Positions 44,571 through 56,704 of a stretch of 64,000 nucleotides of DNA are shown here, piece after piece. The stretch spans positions 54,061,359 through 54,125,358 of the forward strand of contig JALIGW010000001.1 of NCBI GenBank assembly GCA_023053685.1, in the 5' to 3' direction. Position 1 is the first letter of the stretch. Each line of letters begins with the position of its first letter. The stretch comes from Diadophis punctatus similis (taxonomy: Eukaryota > Chordata > Lepidosauria > Squamata > Dipsadidae). The notes below the pieces were generated by a model that saw only the letters and a program-made list of their open reading frames with translations, had not been told where the DNA came from and ran no database searches. The position numbers were made by a program, and so were the translations under genes.

Positions 44571-45353
44571 GAGGAGTGATTTCTGATGCTCCCTGGCAGC
44601 TTCCCATAAGGAAAGTCAATGAGGAAACTGGCGGGAAGTTGGAAGTCACTCGCACTCCACTGCTGCACCCAATTAGCTGGTGGCAAAGTCCAATGGGGGA
44701 GTGCTGATTGGCTGTTTTGGAACAGAGGCTGAAATTTGAAATCTCTTAATGGCAGCAAGCAGCAAAGGAAGGATGAGAGAGTCTCATATTCATGCTGGTG
44801 AGGTAGGGTTGGCTGGCCAGTACTGGTGATTGATGGGTGAGCCCTCTTCCTTTCTGGAAGGAGGGGGCTCTCAATGATACACTGGGATGGGAAGGGGATG
44901 CAGTTTTCTTCGCAATCCACAGCTCCCTTCCCCAGTTTTGTTCTTTTTACAGCTAAAGATTAGGGCAGCTGTTTTCAATCTGGTGACCTCTAGATCTGTT
45001 GGACTTTAATTTTTATTATACCCAGCTAAAACAGTCATGCTGTCTTGGAATTACAGACTTAGTTGCCCAGTGTATCAATAAGACAACCAAGAATGTAAAT
45101 AAGAAAAGCATTCAAATAAACAGCATTACTGGATATTTGTGGAAAAAAATTACTTTAATAAACACTGTCCATCAATTTTAATGCAATGATTATTTCTTTC
45201 ACCTCAAGATGGCACTATACAATAAGGTCTAGCTGCTAGTGCACAATAATGATAAAAAGCAGTCAGGTACAGCTATACATAGAGGGGCAGATCTCTAAAA
45301 CATAGCTTGGGTAATACTTTTGTTAGGATGATCTGAATATCTGGTAGAGTAAG
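44571..45353. other. Intergenic, nothing recognised
   Basis: No exon or repeat end found. Open frame 44546-44920 (minus) has no recognised homology. Confidence 0.4.
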
Positions 45354-45440
45354 CAGTGTTTTTCAAACTTGGCAACTTTAGATGTTTGGACTTCAACTCC
45401 CAGAATTCCCTAGCTGGTATGCTTTTTGGGATTCACTGTA
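45354..45440. mobile_element. Half copy of the small hAT-like palindromic MITE
   Basis: CAGTGTTTTTCAAACTTGGC, then GGACTTCAACTCCCAGAATT, matches the left half of the element at 15436. The right end is missing. Confidence 0.6.
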
Positions 45441-45889
45441 CTCTGGCTTTCCCCCCTCTTATTCTTCTAGTATCCCAGGAGTACGGAACTGGATACTTAT
45501 TTTAGTTTTGGGAGAGGAGGACTAGCCTATTCCCTCTGTTATTCTCATTACTAAGTTTCACTCTGTAATGGAAATCCTTAATGTCTAGGAACAAATGGAC
45601 TTTTGGGTACTGTTCCAATTCTGTGAATGTCACCACACTTAGCCTAACAAAGAGTTCTGAAGAACTTTTTGCTTGGTCCTAAAACAGCATGCTATTGAGT
45701 GAACGGTATATTCTGCTATTTTTATAACTGTAGGAAGTTAGCATCCACCCCTCTCCTAGGAAATGAGATATCCTAGGAGATATTAAAAGGTAGAAAATAT
45801 TCTGTGGAACACATCTGGAAACATGCTTTTTAAACAGACAAGACTCCTCTTGGAAAACTCCCACGCCTTGCTCACACATTCCTCTCACC

Positions 45890-46276
45890 TAGGCTGGAAG
45901 TCTTCTGCATGATAAAACCACAATAGGATTTGCCCAAGGCCCTTTCATTCAGCCAAAGCTAGATTAGACAAAAGCCAAGAGTTGCCCCAGCATGCCCCTG
46001 GGGGGTCTGAGAGCCAATGGGATACATTTCTATACAGAAACAGGAAATTAAGAGGTGGGACCCAACTTAGACTATAAAAACAAGGAACTCAGCATCTCCT
46101 GTCTCTTTTTTCTCTTCACCACACCTGGAACCATGTAAGCTACCTTTTCTGTACAGGGGCTCAAGCCATGTGCTCCTGTCCACCATTAAACCTTCCTTCC
46201 AAGCAACTTTCATGAATCTAGTGTCTTTTTCCCCACTTGGAACTGAACCTAAAAGGATATTCCTTATAACATAACA
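45890..46276 (+). mobile_element. Possible LTR remnant
   Basis: A TATA-like GACTATAAAAAC at about 46071, then ATTAAACC at about 46186, and an AATAGGATTTGCCC-type upstream part look like U3-R-U5 order. Neither end nor a duplication can be fixed. Confidence 0.35.
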
Positions 46277-46877
46277 AAGTGCTTAGTTCTCACTAATGCC
46301 ACTATCACTTATTCCAAGATTTTCCCAAACTTGGATGGCATACAATTCAACCTGAAAATGGCTCGTATCTTCTTTTTGTCCTGTGTTAAAAGCACACAGC
46401 ATGTTTCATCTCAATACTTTTGGTCCTGTGCTAGCTACACTAATCCCTTTCCCTACAGAACGAAGACTGAAGTTATCCAAACTTCAGAAACTCTTCAGAA
46501 GCAGTAACTCTGACATTCAGAAAGTCAGGGAAAGATACCACATTGACACATTGTTATCAGCAATATCTTTCAATAAAAGATAATTCAAGATGGTTTCATC
46601 CTCTGGGGAAGATCTCCTTTAACTTAGAAAGCAATAGCAATTATTCTGTATCAGAAAGGAACTGGTATATCTGACACTGAAAGAGAGTGGAGTAGATCTA
46701 GACTAGTGGCCAAGAGCAGGCGGGGTGGTGATGGTGGATGAAGATATAAAGTAAAATAGTGGGGTTCCCCCCCCCCCGGATTAGGGAATAACTGTCAAGA
46801 CTGTTTTTGGTTTTAAAATTTGGTAAGCATATGGAGGCAAATGATACAAATCACTAACTTTTAGTAAACATGTCACC

Positions 46878-47182
46878 CAGGGGAGGGTTCCGGTTACGTT
46901 CGCTACCGGTACGCATAGCGAGCATGCGCGGAAGTGAATTCACGTCCCACCGTGCGATTTCACTTCTGCGTTATGCTCAGGACAACATTACAAGCCGAAA
47001 CACAGCTGAGGAGCTTCTCAGCTATGCTTCAGAGGAAGAATAAAGGTCAGTATTCACACAAGGGCGGGTGGGAGGGCTTTTTCCCGACAGCTCAGGACAC
47101 GGAGAAGCGCCAAAAAATGACATCATCGTCGGGCTCCTACCGGAGCTGCGCTCTACACCGCACTGGTAGGAACCCACCACTG
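46878..47182. mobile_element. hAT-like MITE (family C), perfect 8-bp duplication
   Basis: CAGGGGAGGGTTCC at the left and GGAACCCACCACTG at the right are flanked by ATGTCACC on both sides (46870-46877, 47183-47190). The interior is CpG-rich. Confidence 0.85.
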
Positions 47183-47206
47183 ATGTCACCAAAACAGGGG
47201 CCAAAA

Positions 47207-47276
47207 AAGAAAAGAAAAGAAAAGAAAAGAAAAGAAAAGAAAAGAAAAGAAAAGAAAAGAAAAGAAAAGAAAAGAA
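47207..47276 (+). repeat. (AAAGA)n microsatellite
   Basis: About 13 units of AAAAG. Lys-Arg/Lys-Glu open frames here come from the repeat. Confidence 0.97.
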
Positions 47277-47855
47277 GCTGCACTAATGCCAAACACATGT
47301 GCCTCCCTGTAAATCCTAACAAATGCAATGGGATTTATTTCTGAAAATGTAACAAAAGGAAGACAATTAACTGAACAGGTTATATTCTCATTTCAGCAAA
47401 ATCATTTTTCTAATGGTTATGTACAGAATAACGCTTAGATTTAAGGGTTTAATGAATAAATTAGACTAATCATGTGAAAATGTAAATGACTAAACTGTTG
47501 TCTCTGATCACTCAAGCAGCAAATATATTTTAAATACACATCCTTAAATATTTTCCAAAGAGCAAGCACTATTTTTATGAGTCCTTTCTCTTTACATGTA
47601 CCAGAAAGCATCCCTGCTAAGTTGAATAGGAGAAGCCAATGGGTTTTACAGATTCCTTTGCAAGTTCTAAGATAGATAGATAGACATCAGACTACCTTAG
47701 TCAAAAGACAGGTCCATGTGCATAAAGGGGTTGGGACTAGGTGTGGCTTATATTCCTGCGCATAACTTGTCAATCTAGCCTTGTCTTTAACATGTTCCAG
47801 TTTGGTATCTTGTAAATGTGGTACACATCAGCAATGATCTTCACCAGTCATGTTA
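47277..47855. other. Intergenic, nothing recognised
   Basis: Only a short (AGAT)n run near 47671-47685 stands out. Confidence 0.45.
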
Positions 47856-48110
47856 TTGTCAGCCCTTCAAGGTAATCCAGACAAGAAGTACCCACCAGGA
47901 GTATTGACACTATCTTTACTGTAAGGTTACAGTGAGAGAATTTTGCAAGTCTGAAAATACCTCTTCCCTCCCTTAGTTTCACTTTCCTGAAAACCAGGAC
48001 CCCTTCTGAGATGCTTTTTCCACCCCAATCCCTCCTTTGGACTCCAATTTCATATATCAGACTATTATCTAAGCTGGGGCTCCTCAGTCTGTCTCCCAAA
48101 GTCATTCCCA
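47856..48110 (-). repeat. Unidentified interspersed repeat, copy 1
   Basis: TGTCAGCCCTTCAAGGTAAT, AAGGTTACAG, TTTTGCAAGTCTGAA and CTCTTCCCTCCC recur in the same order at 49583-49745, so it is an interspersed family, possibly an LTR. Confidence 0.45.
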
Positions 48111-48249
48111 CATACCAATACAGATATCAACATGCAAGCCTGAGTGTTAGTTTACAGACTGAAAGTAGCATCATTGAAGTTTCATTCCACATTCCACAAA
48201 AATACAAAAGCCATACAAGCAATTATTGGGAAAGGCTCTAACACTATTG

Positions 48250-49255
48250 CAATACCCTTAACTGAATTATTGGTGGTCATATTTAGAATACTGCATCAAG
48301 ATCAGGTCATTGCATTTTAAAATAAATACAAGAGCTGGATAAGGTGCAGAAAAAAAAGCACATGAGAAGGCAAATGAGCAACAGTTCCATGAGGGAAATT
48401 AATGAAATTTGGAGCTGAAATATAAATAAGAGGAGGCTTGCTAGCTTTATAAAATTATACCTGGCACTCAATAAGCAGTTACCAAGAATAGTTCCCTGCA
48501 AAATACTAGAATGTAGGGTAAACTTGATAAAAACTGGGAGCACAGCTATCATATAACCTTAACCAAAGAATGGCACACTTCTTTTAACTATTAAGAACTT
48601 CTTTCAGGAAAACAAAAGACAAAGCAAAAGAAATAAAAAGAAATAAAAAGTGCAAGAAAAGGAAAACAAAAACAAAAACTGACGTTAAGAAATATATAAA
48701 TGACTTCCAACCTTCTTTTCAACAGATAATTCAATCTTGTCCCTCCTCCCTCTTCAATTTGCAGTGGTCATCATTTTTCACTGAGCAGGCAGCTTCAGGA
48801 GGAATGCACATGGAACAATGAGGGAGGAAGCGCCACCCCCCCCCCAATCTAGACAGCCAGATCAAATGAGATGAATAGTGGAGATTCAAGACAGGGAAAA
48901 GTACTTCTTCATAGTACACAATTTGTGGCACTTGCTCTCCCACTCTATAGCAATGACCAAAAACTTGGATAATTTTAAAAGGAGGTTGAATATTAATGGA
49001 GGATAAGACTGGTTACTGATCACTAGCTAGCAAGCATTGCGGTTATTACTTCATTATCAGAGATAGCAAGTCTCAATATAAGGTCAGTGTGAGTGAGAAA
49101 GCTGTTGTGAATGTGTTCTGCTGGTAGGCTTCCCTTCACCACCTGGTTGCTTTGTTGGAAACACAACACTGTCAAAAATAGCCCTTGGGCTGATCTAGCA
49201 CTTCTTTCCTTACATTTTTCCTCTATGCACACACCCTGGGGAGTCAAAGAGATGA
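48250..49255 (+). mobile_element. Degenerate CR1 LINE remnant
   Basis: GAATACTGCATCAAGATCAG and GGTGCAGAAAAAAAAGCAC resemble the CR1 reverse-transcriptase region. CTGCTGGTAGGCTTCCCTTC and GGGCTGATCTAGCAC resemble the CR1 3' end. Frames are destroyed. Confidence 0.5.
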
Positions 49256-49582
49256 AAATCAATGAAAATAGACCAAATATATTTTAGAAGTTTATTAACT
49301 GCGTAATAGTCAAATCTTAATAGCATATTTCATCCACCTAGAATCTTTTGATAATAAAGTTCTGCTTTATATTAGCTCTGTGATGGCTTAAACCCGCCCC
49401 CCGCCCCGCAAGTTAAAATAAAAGCTAATATTACAGTTCTACTAACTAGCATATCAACAGCTTGACAAATTTTAAAAATATATTAATAGCGTTCTCTGGA
49501 AGATGTTTTGTACAGTACAGTTCACTGTGCAGCGAAACATACAGCGGCATATACCGGTAGTTATAAACTCAATAGTTTGTTG

Positions 49583-49745
49583 ATGTCAGTCCTCCAAGGT
49601 AGAGGAAACCAAAGATACACAAACCAATATTACTTTTATTAAATATTACTTTTATTAAAAGTTTATAGAAGCAGAATCTTGCATGTCTGAATGAGCCTCC
49701 CCCCTCCTTTCCACTATCTTCATGAGAATTAAGGAGGGCTATGTT
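49583..49745 (-). repeat. Unidentified interspersed repeat, copy 2
   Basis: A shortened relative of 47856-48110. It contains an internal tandem ATATTACTTTTATTAA duplication. Confidence 0.45.
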
Positions 49746-49906
49746 TGAAATGTTTCTCAAATTACATATTCTGCTCTGAGCTTAGATTTCTTTTATCTGG
49801 CCATTGTCTTGGTTGTGGTTCTTCCTCCTTTATTCAAGGTAATTCTTTTTGCCCACTACAGCTATTTTATAATACAAATATTGCAAGAAACTCACTTTCC
49901 CTACTG

Positions 49907-50268
49907 CAGTGGTTCCCAACCTGTGGTATGTGTACCACTAGTGGTACGCGAGGGCCTTCCAGGTGGTACGCGAACACTTTCGGGGTCATGAACGATTTTT
50001 AGTTAGTTATTTTTTACTTCACAAAAATGTTTACTGCCTAACACAAGATAATCTGGCAACGATTTGCAACTGTTGCCACACGCCACCCACCTGGTCCCAG
50101 CGGCCCGAGAATCCAGTTGCTTGATGCGCGGGGCCAAAAAAGGAACGGTACAATTATGGAAATAAAGTGATATCTGATCGAATTTAGTTTCTCTGGAACC
50201 AGGTGGTACGAGGCGACTGTACGGGACCTCCAAGTGGTACTCGATCACAAAAAGGTTGAGAACCACTG
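49907..50268. mobile_element. hAT MITE (family D), perfect 8-bp duplication
   Basis: CAGTGGTTCCCAACCTG at the left and GGTTGAGAACCACTG at the right are flanked by CCCTACTG on both sides (49899-49906, 50269-50276). The subterminal GGTGGTACGCG recalls 60612. Confidence 0.9.
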
Positions 50269-51671
50269 CCCTACTGTATTTGCCATATTTATTGCTGAGG
50301 TGCTATTTGCACAAACTTACTCCTAAAACTCTTTCTGCTCCTTAATACTTCACTGGTTGTGCTGATTACATGTTGAAATTCTATGATGTTATTTCTCATA
50401 GGTTTTGCAGTAATTCTGATAATTCTGTTAGAAATTAGTTACTTAATTTGTGTCCTAGATTTTTGAAGAATACCAAAACCAAAGTATGAGATCTTAAGGA
50501 AATGTAAATTTATCCATAGTTTACTTTACTTTTAAATGACTAAGTAAGGCTTTTTCTCTCAAACATGGTTTTTCTCCCCAGTTATTTTTTTATCATATGA
50601 AGTCTTAACTCAAATTCTGCACTTTAGGTTTACTTACAATACATATGGAAAACCAGATGTTCTACCATGGTCCACCAAATGTTAGACTACAATTCCTACC
50701 ATACCTGAACACAAACCATTTCAATTGGTGGAAGAAAAGTCTTAACTACAAATAGTGACCAACAAATTCCTTGATCCTGGACAACACAATCCTTTACATC
50801 CATATTATTAGCTTAGAAAAATAAGCTGCTATTAAAAAATGAATATGGAGGCAAATAATGTTCAGCGCTGTGTATGCTTTGGTTAGGAAGAGACTCTTCT
50901 GACCTTGTGTGGACAGACAGCACTGCTACTCATTTCAATAATTTTTTTCAGACTTTCAGGCAAGTCTGAAAAAAATGCTACTGCATTAAGGAATCCGCTA
51001 AAGTAGAATCACTGCTTACTACATAAGGTACATCTGGAAAAAAAAAGTTTACATAGAAAAGTCATATGATAAGGTAGTTAGATACTGTAACATAATTTGG
51101 TAAATATATTTTTCCTTTTTCTAGCAGAAGGATATACAACTCGCTTTCCCCACAGATATGGTTGGATTGCAAATGTCATCATCCTTAGTACTGGTGGGAT
51201 GGGGGCTAATGAGAGCTGGAATTCATTACTGTAACATCTGGAGAACAATATACTGTGTGCTGGATTGCCCAGATTGTTATAATCTAGCATATAATATATT
51301 CTCAGAATTAACCACTGTGTTTGCTACAGTCACTGAAGCATTTAACATATATGATCTGTGATTGCCATCTAAACCACAAATCACCATAAGTTTAGTCTAG
51401 CATAGTTTAGTCTAACAAAACCAGTGGATTGTCTTTGGTTCAGGGTGTCATGAAGACCCAGAAAACTGGAATCATTGAGTTAAATCAATTGGTTAAATTC
51501 CAATTAAATCAATTATGAGAAGTGGTTTTCTCATAACGCAGCCATACTATCTGCATAACACTCAATCCACAACAGCCCTTTTCCTTGACTGCCACTTAAC
51601 ATTTCTTAGAAAGCAGGAACACCCCTCTTCCATAATTTTAAATCAGTGCACATTTGTATGGAAGATGATCT
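50269..51671. other. Intergenic, nothing recognised
   Basis: AT-rich DNA without an identified repeat end or exon. Confidence 0.4.
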
Positions 51672-52103
51672 TTCATCTTTTACTTATGATGGTTGCATTG
51701 TCTTGAGGTCACATGTGATGGGCATTTGCAACCTTTCAACAAGCCTGATTGTTGAATTCACCCGATTCCTAAGAGGTCAGTAAGGGGCGTGCATAAGTGC
51801 ACCAGCGTGCCTACCGTCCCTGTCCTAATGTTCCCTCTTATCAGTACCCATCTTATGTATATAAACAATGTTATATCTATGTATATTACCAATACGTACT
51901 TGACAAAATAAATAAAAATAAATAAATAAATAAGCAAAGTCAATGGAGAAGCCAGATTTACTTGGCATCCTGTTACTAACTTAACAATTTCAATGTCAAT
52001 GTTAACAACAGTGGCAAGTCGTAAAATGGGGCAAAACTCACTTAACAAATGTTTCACTTAGCAACATAAAGCTCAATTGTGGTCGTAAATTGAGGGCTAC
52101 CTG
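51672..52103 (+). mobile_element. Tc1/mariner-type MITE (family T), left-truncated, split by a LINE
   Basis: The left part retains TTATGATGGTTGCATTGTC; the right end, GAGGGCTACCTG, is followed by TA (52104-52105). A LINE 3' end sits between about 51745 and 51935. Confidence 0.7.
51745..51935 (+). mobile_element. Short 3' end of the same LINE family as 8524-9252
   Basis: CCGATTCCTAAGAGGTCAGT and GGGGCGTGCATAAG correspond to the last codons (PFLRG) and 3'UTR of the LINE at 8524. It ends TTGACAAAATAAATAAAAAT with an (AAAT)n tail. Confidence 0.7.
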
Positions 52104-52259
52104 TACAGTCCATTTTTAAATGCCAAAGAAAGGATTATCTCAATCTGGGATGCAATCACTAAATGGCAGCAGAGAGTAAAAAGTTTTCTTTATTTCTTTG
52201 CTACGGTCTGGCAATTTTCCAGATTTCTGTAGCCCTACCTAAACTTGTATACGGTACTT

Positions 52260-53070
52260 TTCCTTATCGCCCATCAGTGCCTGGTAATTCTTAACCACAG
52301 GCCTCCCCGTTCAGCCTCCCTCCCGCGCAACTTTACAGCTTCAATAGTGCACACTATCGCCACCCAGCGGAAGCCGACTGAAAGTGAAGCCCTTCCGCAA
52401 ACATAAAACAGCATTCTAGGAGGTGCCATTATTTCTGGAAGTGGGGAGGGAGAGAAAGAAAGAAAATTAAAAGGTCGGAAAAACAAAAGCCACCTTCTTC
52501 GGTCAATGGCGGTAAAACATGGACAAAGATAAGTCTATGTTTCTCGGATGTGACTGGTGTATTTTTTAAGAGACCTAGAAAAAGCGGTGGAATACTGGCG
52601 AGTCCGTGTCCCCTTCTCATTTTCAGTTGGGCTAGTCGCTCAGTTTTGGAACGTTGATCCTTTACCCCGGAACGAATCCCGAACCCGAGGCGCAAAGAAA
52701 TGTTTCGGAGGGCTTTATTTACTCTAGCACGGTGGGCAGACTTTTAGCTGTGGATGAGGGTTGCTTTTGGCACTTATTTTCCGTCTCCAGGACATCGCCA
52801 CCGATCGTTCCTTAGAACATAGCCCAGATACGGTGCTTACGGTGCTTCATCCCAGCAGTAGTTTTGCACCACCACGCTATTGCCCAAGCCACAACCTTAC
52901 ATCTATGTCAGTGTACATCCCCCTTGCTAAGCTTTTAATAACCGTCTTTTAAATATTTGCTGCGGCCTAAATGCTAGTTAGCAACTAGGGACAGACTTCT
53001 GGGTTTAGCTTTATGATTTCGAAGAAGTGCAGATTTCAACAGGGATCGAGTTGTATCTCTAGCAGTCAAG
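52260..53070 (+). promoter_or_regulatory. CpG-containing unique patch ending at a strong splice donor; possible DISP1 5' exon
   Basis: This block lacks repeat ends, keeps many CpGs (for example GAACGAATCCCGAACCCGAG at about 52670) and ends AGCAGTCAAG|GTAAGTGATG, a near-perfect donor at 53071. That pattern suits a promoter with a non-coding first exon. DISP1 is the next gene in the vertebrate order, but no DISP1 coding exon is seen here. Confidence 0.35.
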
Positions 53071-53071
53071 G

Positions 53072-54427
53072 TAAGTGATGCAGGGTTCTAAAAATGCACT
53101 TTTAACACTACTTTTACATATTAAAATGCTTGCAAGTATTAGAAAGGGTATTGATTTCAAAATACGCTGCATGTGTGAGTCTTTGAATATTGAGATTTTC
53201 CTTGTGCCTAAATGTGGGATCCCATTTTCACATCATGTATCAACTGACTTTCTAAATAGTTGCTGGGATATTATTGATAACTTGTCGTGTCTGACTTTTG
53301 TCTTCTGATTTTACTGGCTGGATTTACACAGTAGATTAAGCCATGTAGTTTATTGAATGAATTACATTTTGTTGTGTTTGCATAACATGCTAAATCAAGA
53401 GCCCTGCTTTGCAAGCAACGTAACCCACAGTGACAAACCCACATTGTGAATTAGTGTCCATAGTTTGATTTTTTATACGTATATTATAAATAAACACAAA
53501 TGATTTATTTAATAAATCTAGTTAAATCATAGTTTGCAATTGTTCTCTATATCCTTAATCCAGGATAGTACTTAGTAGTTCCAGTGAAACAGACATTAGA
53601 CAGACATTATTAGAATAATAAGGCCACTTTTTATTGATCCACAGGAAATGGAGGAAAATAGGTAGATCAAAATGAGGTCCAATTATAATTATGTTACCCT
53701 TTTAATCTATTAATAACATTCATATCCCTACTATCCTGTATAGAATTTTGCAAGTCTCTTGTGTAAAGTGCAGAAGCTGTGCAATCAGACAGGGACTGAA
53801 GATTGCTATTAAGCTGAAGCTTGTATTTTAGTAGCTCATATCACTTGGTAGTGGTCTGTTAATATGCATATAGATGTGAATAGAGGAAAAGGATTGATTG
53901 ACTTTTGTATATTGTGAAAATGCATCTGAACCTGAACACTATTTTCTAAAGTTTCATGCTGCAATTACTAAAAGTAATTTACCCACTTTCGTGGATTTTG
54001 CATATTTTGGAGTATATAATGTCTATAAGAACATGAATGTTAGAGATGAAAAGAAGTGTAGTTCAACTACTGGAATTCTGGAAGGAGCTAGATTAGATAA
54101 GGCTGTCTGGAGGAAATTGACATCTGCTTGTTTTTTTCCTATGGTTTCTTGATTTTCTGGCTTTGTTTTCTGTTCATTTGGAGACGTAATATATTTCAGT
54201 CTTGGTTTGATTTTAAGAAAAAAGTAGAACATACATTTTTTTTCTTTTAATGAACAATAGTACGGGGGCATGATATATTGAACATGAATTCCCATGTCAG
54301 ATGGGCTTACCTTGTCAACTACCAGAACATCTCTGGAAATAATTGTTGAATGCATGGGGGATATATATAAAGCCCTGCTCAAAAAGGGTTGCAGTCAGCA
54401 ATTTGATTATGAAATCACTATGTGAAA
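53072..54427. other. Intergenic/intronic, nothing recognised
   Basis: AT-rich sequence with short, unrecognised open frames only. Confidence 0.4.
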
Positions 54428-54655
54428 AAGAGAGCCAGTTTAGTTTAGTACTTATGGCATCAGGCTTAGAAACTCAGAGAGTATGAGTTCTGGTCACGCC
54501 TTAGGTACAAAGCCAGCCGGGTAACCTTGGACCAGTCCCTCTCTTTTGGCCCTAGGAAGTAGGCAATGGTAAATTACTTCTAATAAACCCTGCCAAGAAA
54601 ACTTCAGAGGCTTGTCCAGGCAGTTACCTGGCGTCAAGACTGACTCTAAGAGCGA
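54428..54655 (+). mobile_element. tRNA-derived SINE (Sauria/ACA-like)
   Basis: GAGAGCCAGTTTAGTTTAGT head, TATGAGTTCTGGTCACGCC near box B, then GTAACCTTGGACCAGTCCCT and AAGAAAACTTCAGAGG, ending near GTCAAGACTGACTC with a (GAGA) tail. Related to the antisense copy at 34140. Confidence 0.65.
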
Positions 54656-54712
54656 GAGAGAGAGGAGAGAGAAAGAATACTAGAGAAAAACAGTTCTACA
54701 AAAATATATACA

Positions 54713-55094
54713 CAGATAGCCCTTGAATTACGAGCACAATTGAACCCTTAATTTCTCTTGCCAGTTCAGTGAATTTTGCCCCATTTTACAACCTTTCTTG
54801 CCGCAGTTCTTAAGTGAATCACTGCAGTTGTTAAATTGGTAACACGGTTGTTAAGTGAATCTGGCTTCCCCATTGACTTTGCTTGTCAGAAGCTCACAAA
54901 AGGTGATTCTCATGACCCTGGGACATTGCAGTCGTGGTAAATACGAATCTGTTGCCAAGCATCTGAACTTTGATCACATGACCATGGGGATGCTGCAATG
55001 GTGTGAAGTGAAAAGCGGTCATAAGTCACATTTTTCAGTGCTGTTGTAACTGAATGGTGACTAAATGAAACTGTTGTAAGTCGAGGACTACCTG
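54713..55094 (-). mobile_element. Tc1/mariner-type MITE (family T), near full length, antisense
   Basis: CAGATAGCCCTTGAATTACG at the left and GTAAGTCGAGGACTACCTG at the right; the right end is followed by TA (55095-55096). The interior has GATCACATGACCATGGGGAT as in other copies. Confidence 0.8.
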
Positions 55095-55360
55095 TACTTT
55101 TAACACAAAGGCTTTCCACTGCATTGAAAGCAACTGAGGACCCCTGTGCTCCCTTCCACAAAAGAACTAAGCTGATTTTTGCTGACTCAAATCCCTTAAA
55201 CCCCAATTTCTTATTTATTTTAATAGTTGCATCTTTGTGGGCCTTGTGATTTAGCGTATTTCTCTTTTTGCAGGAACTCTGTCTTCTCTCACTATCCTGC
55301 TCCTGGGCTTCAGATTCCACTGAATTCCAGTTCCACTTCAAAATTACTGCTGGGATGGAC

Positions 55361-55361
<1 letters not shown>

Positions 55362-55428
<67 letters not shown>

Positions 55429-55438
55429 GCTCACACAC
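55362..55438 (+). repeat. (CA)n microsatellite
   Basis: CA dinucleotides with a few interruptions (ATACAC, GCTCAC). Confidence 0.96.
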
Positions 55439-55439
55439 A

Positions 55440-56222
55440 AACATTGGTGCTTGTTTCCTACTAAATAGTTTTTAAAATGTAGCCTTTGCAGTTCTTGGAA
55501 TGAGGCATTCATGAAGCAGACTGCTGTCTCCCCATAACTTGTTCCTGCTTGCTTTCTAATGTGTTGTATTGGCTTCAGGCATGCCTGTGCATAATGAGTG
55601 CTTCTTCATCCAAAAGTGTTCTTAAAATATAGGTTTTCACATTGGCACACATTCATATCTGAATACTGTTTTGCCCCTAGAGCATTTATGGCTCCAAAGT
55701 TATCCCCCTCCTTTCCTTCAAGCACTACATAAAAATGTCTGTGATTTACTACTGATAGCCTTCTGGAGTATCTGTTCTCAGAGTGACTAGCAAAATGCAA
55801 AGAAAGCTGTTTCAGATCAGTTGGCTCTTTTTAAAGAAAGCTATTAAAAGGGGAACCTTAAGCAGAACTTCTTTGTGTAGTTTTGATGACACTACAGTAA
55901 TCATTTTTCCTGAAGCTGAATCGCCTGCAGAACAGCTTATTTCTCTCCTCTCCCTCTGGGTACTCCCAAATCGCCTCAAGATCAGATTTGACTAGGGAAG
56001 CTAGGTGAAATCCACCTAATGTTGGATGCCACCCTTAGTCTTTTGGTTCAGATGACAATTTCTCTATTTTTGTATTATCTCTCAGATATAATTTCCTGTA
56101 CTGAGGCTTTTAGCAAATCTCTGGAAGGCTGTTGGATAATTCAGTAAGTTTCATAGAATCCCCTTTTTCTTTTGTGATTCCATTGCTAGCTATTCTTAAA
56201 GCTTTGAAATGTTAATCTAGAG
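55440..56222. other. Intergenic/intronic, nothing recognised
   Basis: No exon or repeat boundary identified. Confidence 0.4.
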
Positions 56223-56696
56223 CTGTGATGGCGAACCTATAGCACGCGTGCCGGAGGTGGCACGCAGAGCCCTCTCTATGGGCACGCGAGCCGTTGCCCC
56301 AGCTCAGCTCCACCATACATGTGCGCGCGCGCCTCCCGCCGACCAGCTGGTTTTCAGGTGTCTGCCGCACATGCGTGGGGGTGGGGCGCATGCAGGAGAT
56401 GTGCGTGCATGCACCGGGCCCACATGCAGGGGTCACGTGTGCATGCATGGGGGTCGTGTGTGCATGCACATGGGGCGGGGCATATTCAGGGGTCGTGCGT
56501 GAGGGCAGTGCAAGGGGGGTTGCGCGCACATGCATGGGGTGGGGGAGCATGGGGAGTCATGTGCGCACATGCGTGGGGTGGGGCACACGGGTGGTCACGC
56601 GGACGGGCGCAGGGGGCGCGGGAGGGCACACACATTGCATTATGGGTGCGTGTGCACGCTTTTGGCACACGGAAACAAAAAGGTTAGCCATCATTG
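56223..56696. mobile_element. hAT MITE (family A), perfect 8-bp duplication
   Basis: CTGTGATGGCGAACC at the left and GGTTAGCCATCATTG at the right are flanked by ATCTAGAG on both sides (56215-56222, 56697-56704). The interior is a GTGCATGCATGGGG-rich alternating purine-pyrimidine tract. Confidence 0.85.
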
Positions 56697-56704
56697 ATCT
56701 AGAG

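Noticed and set aside
45322..46276. A single 950-bp LTR starting at TGTTAGGATG
   Set aside because: The flanks at 45321 and 46277 give no matching duplication; only a vague LTR remnant is kept.
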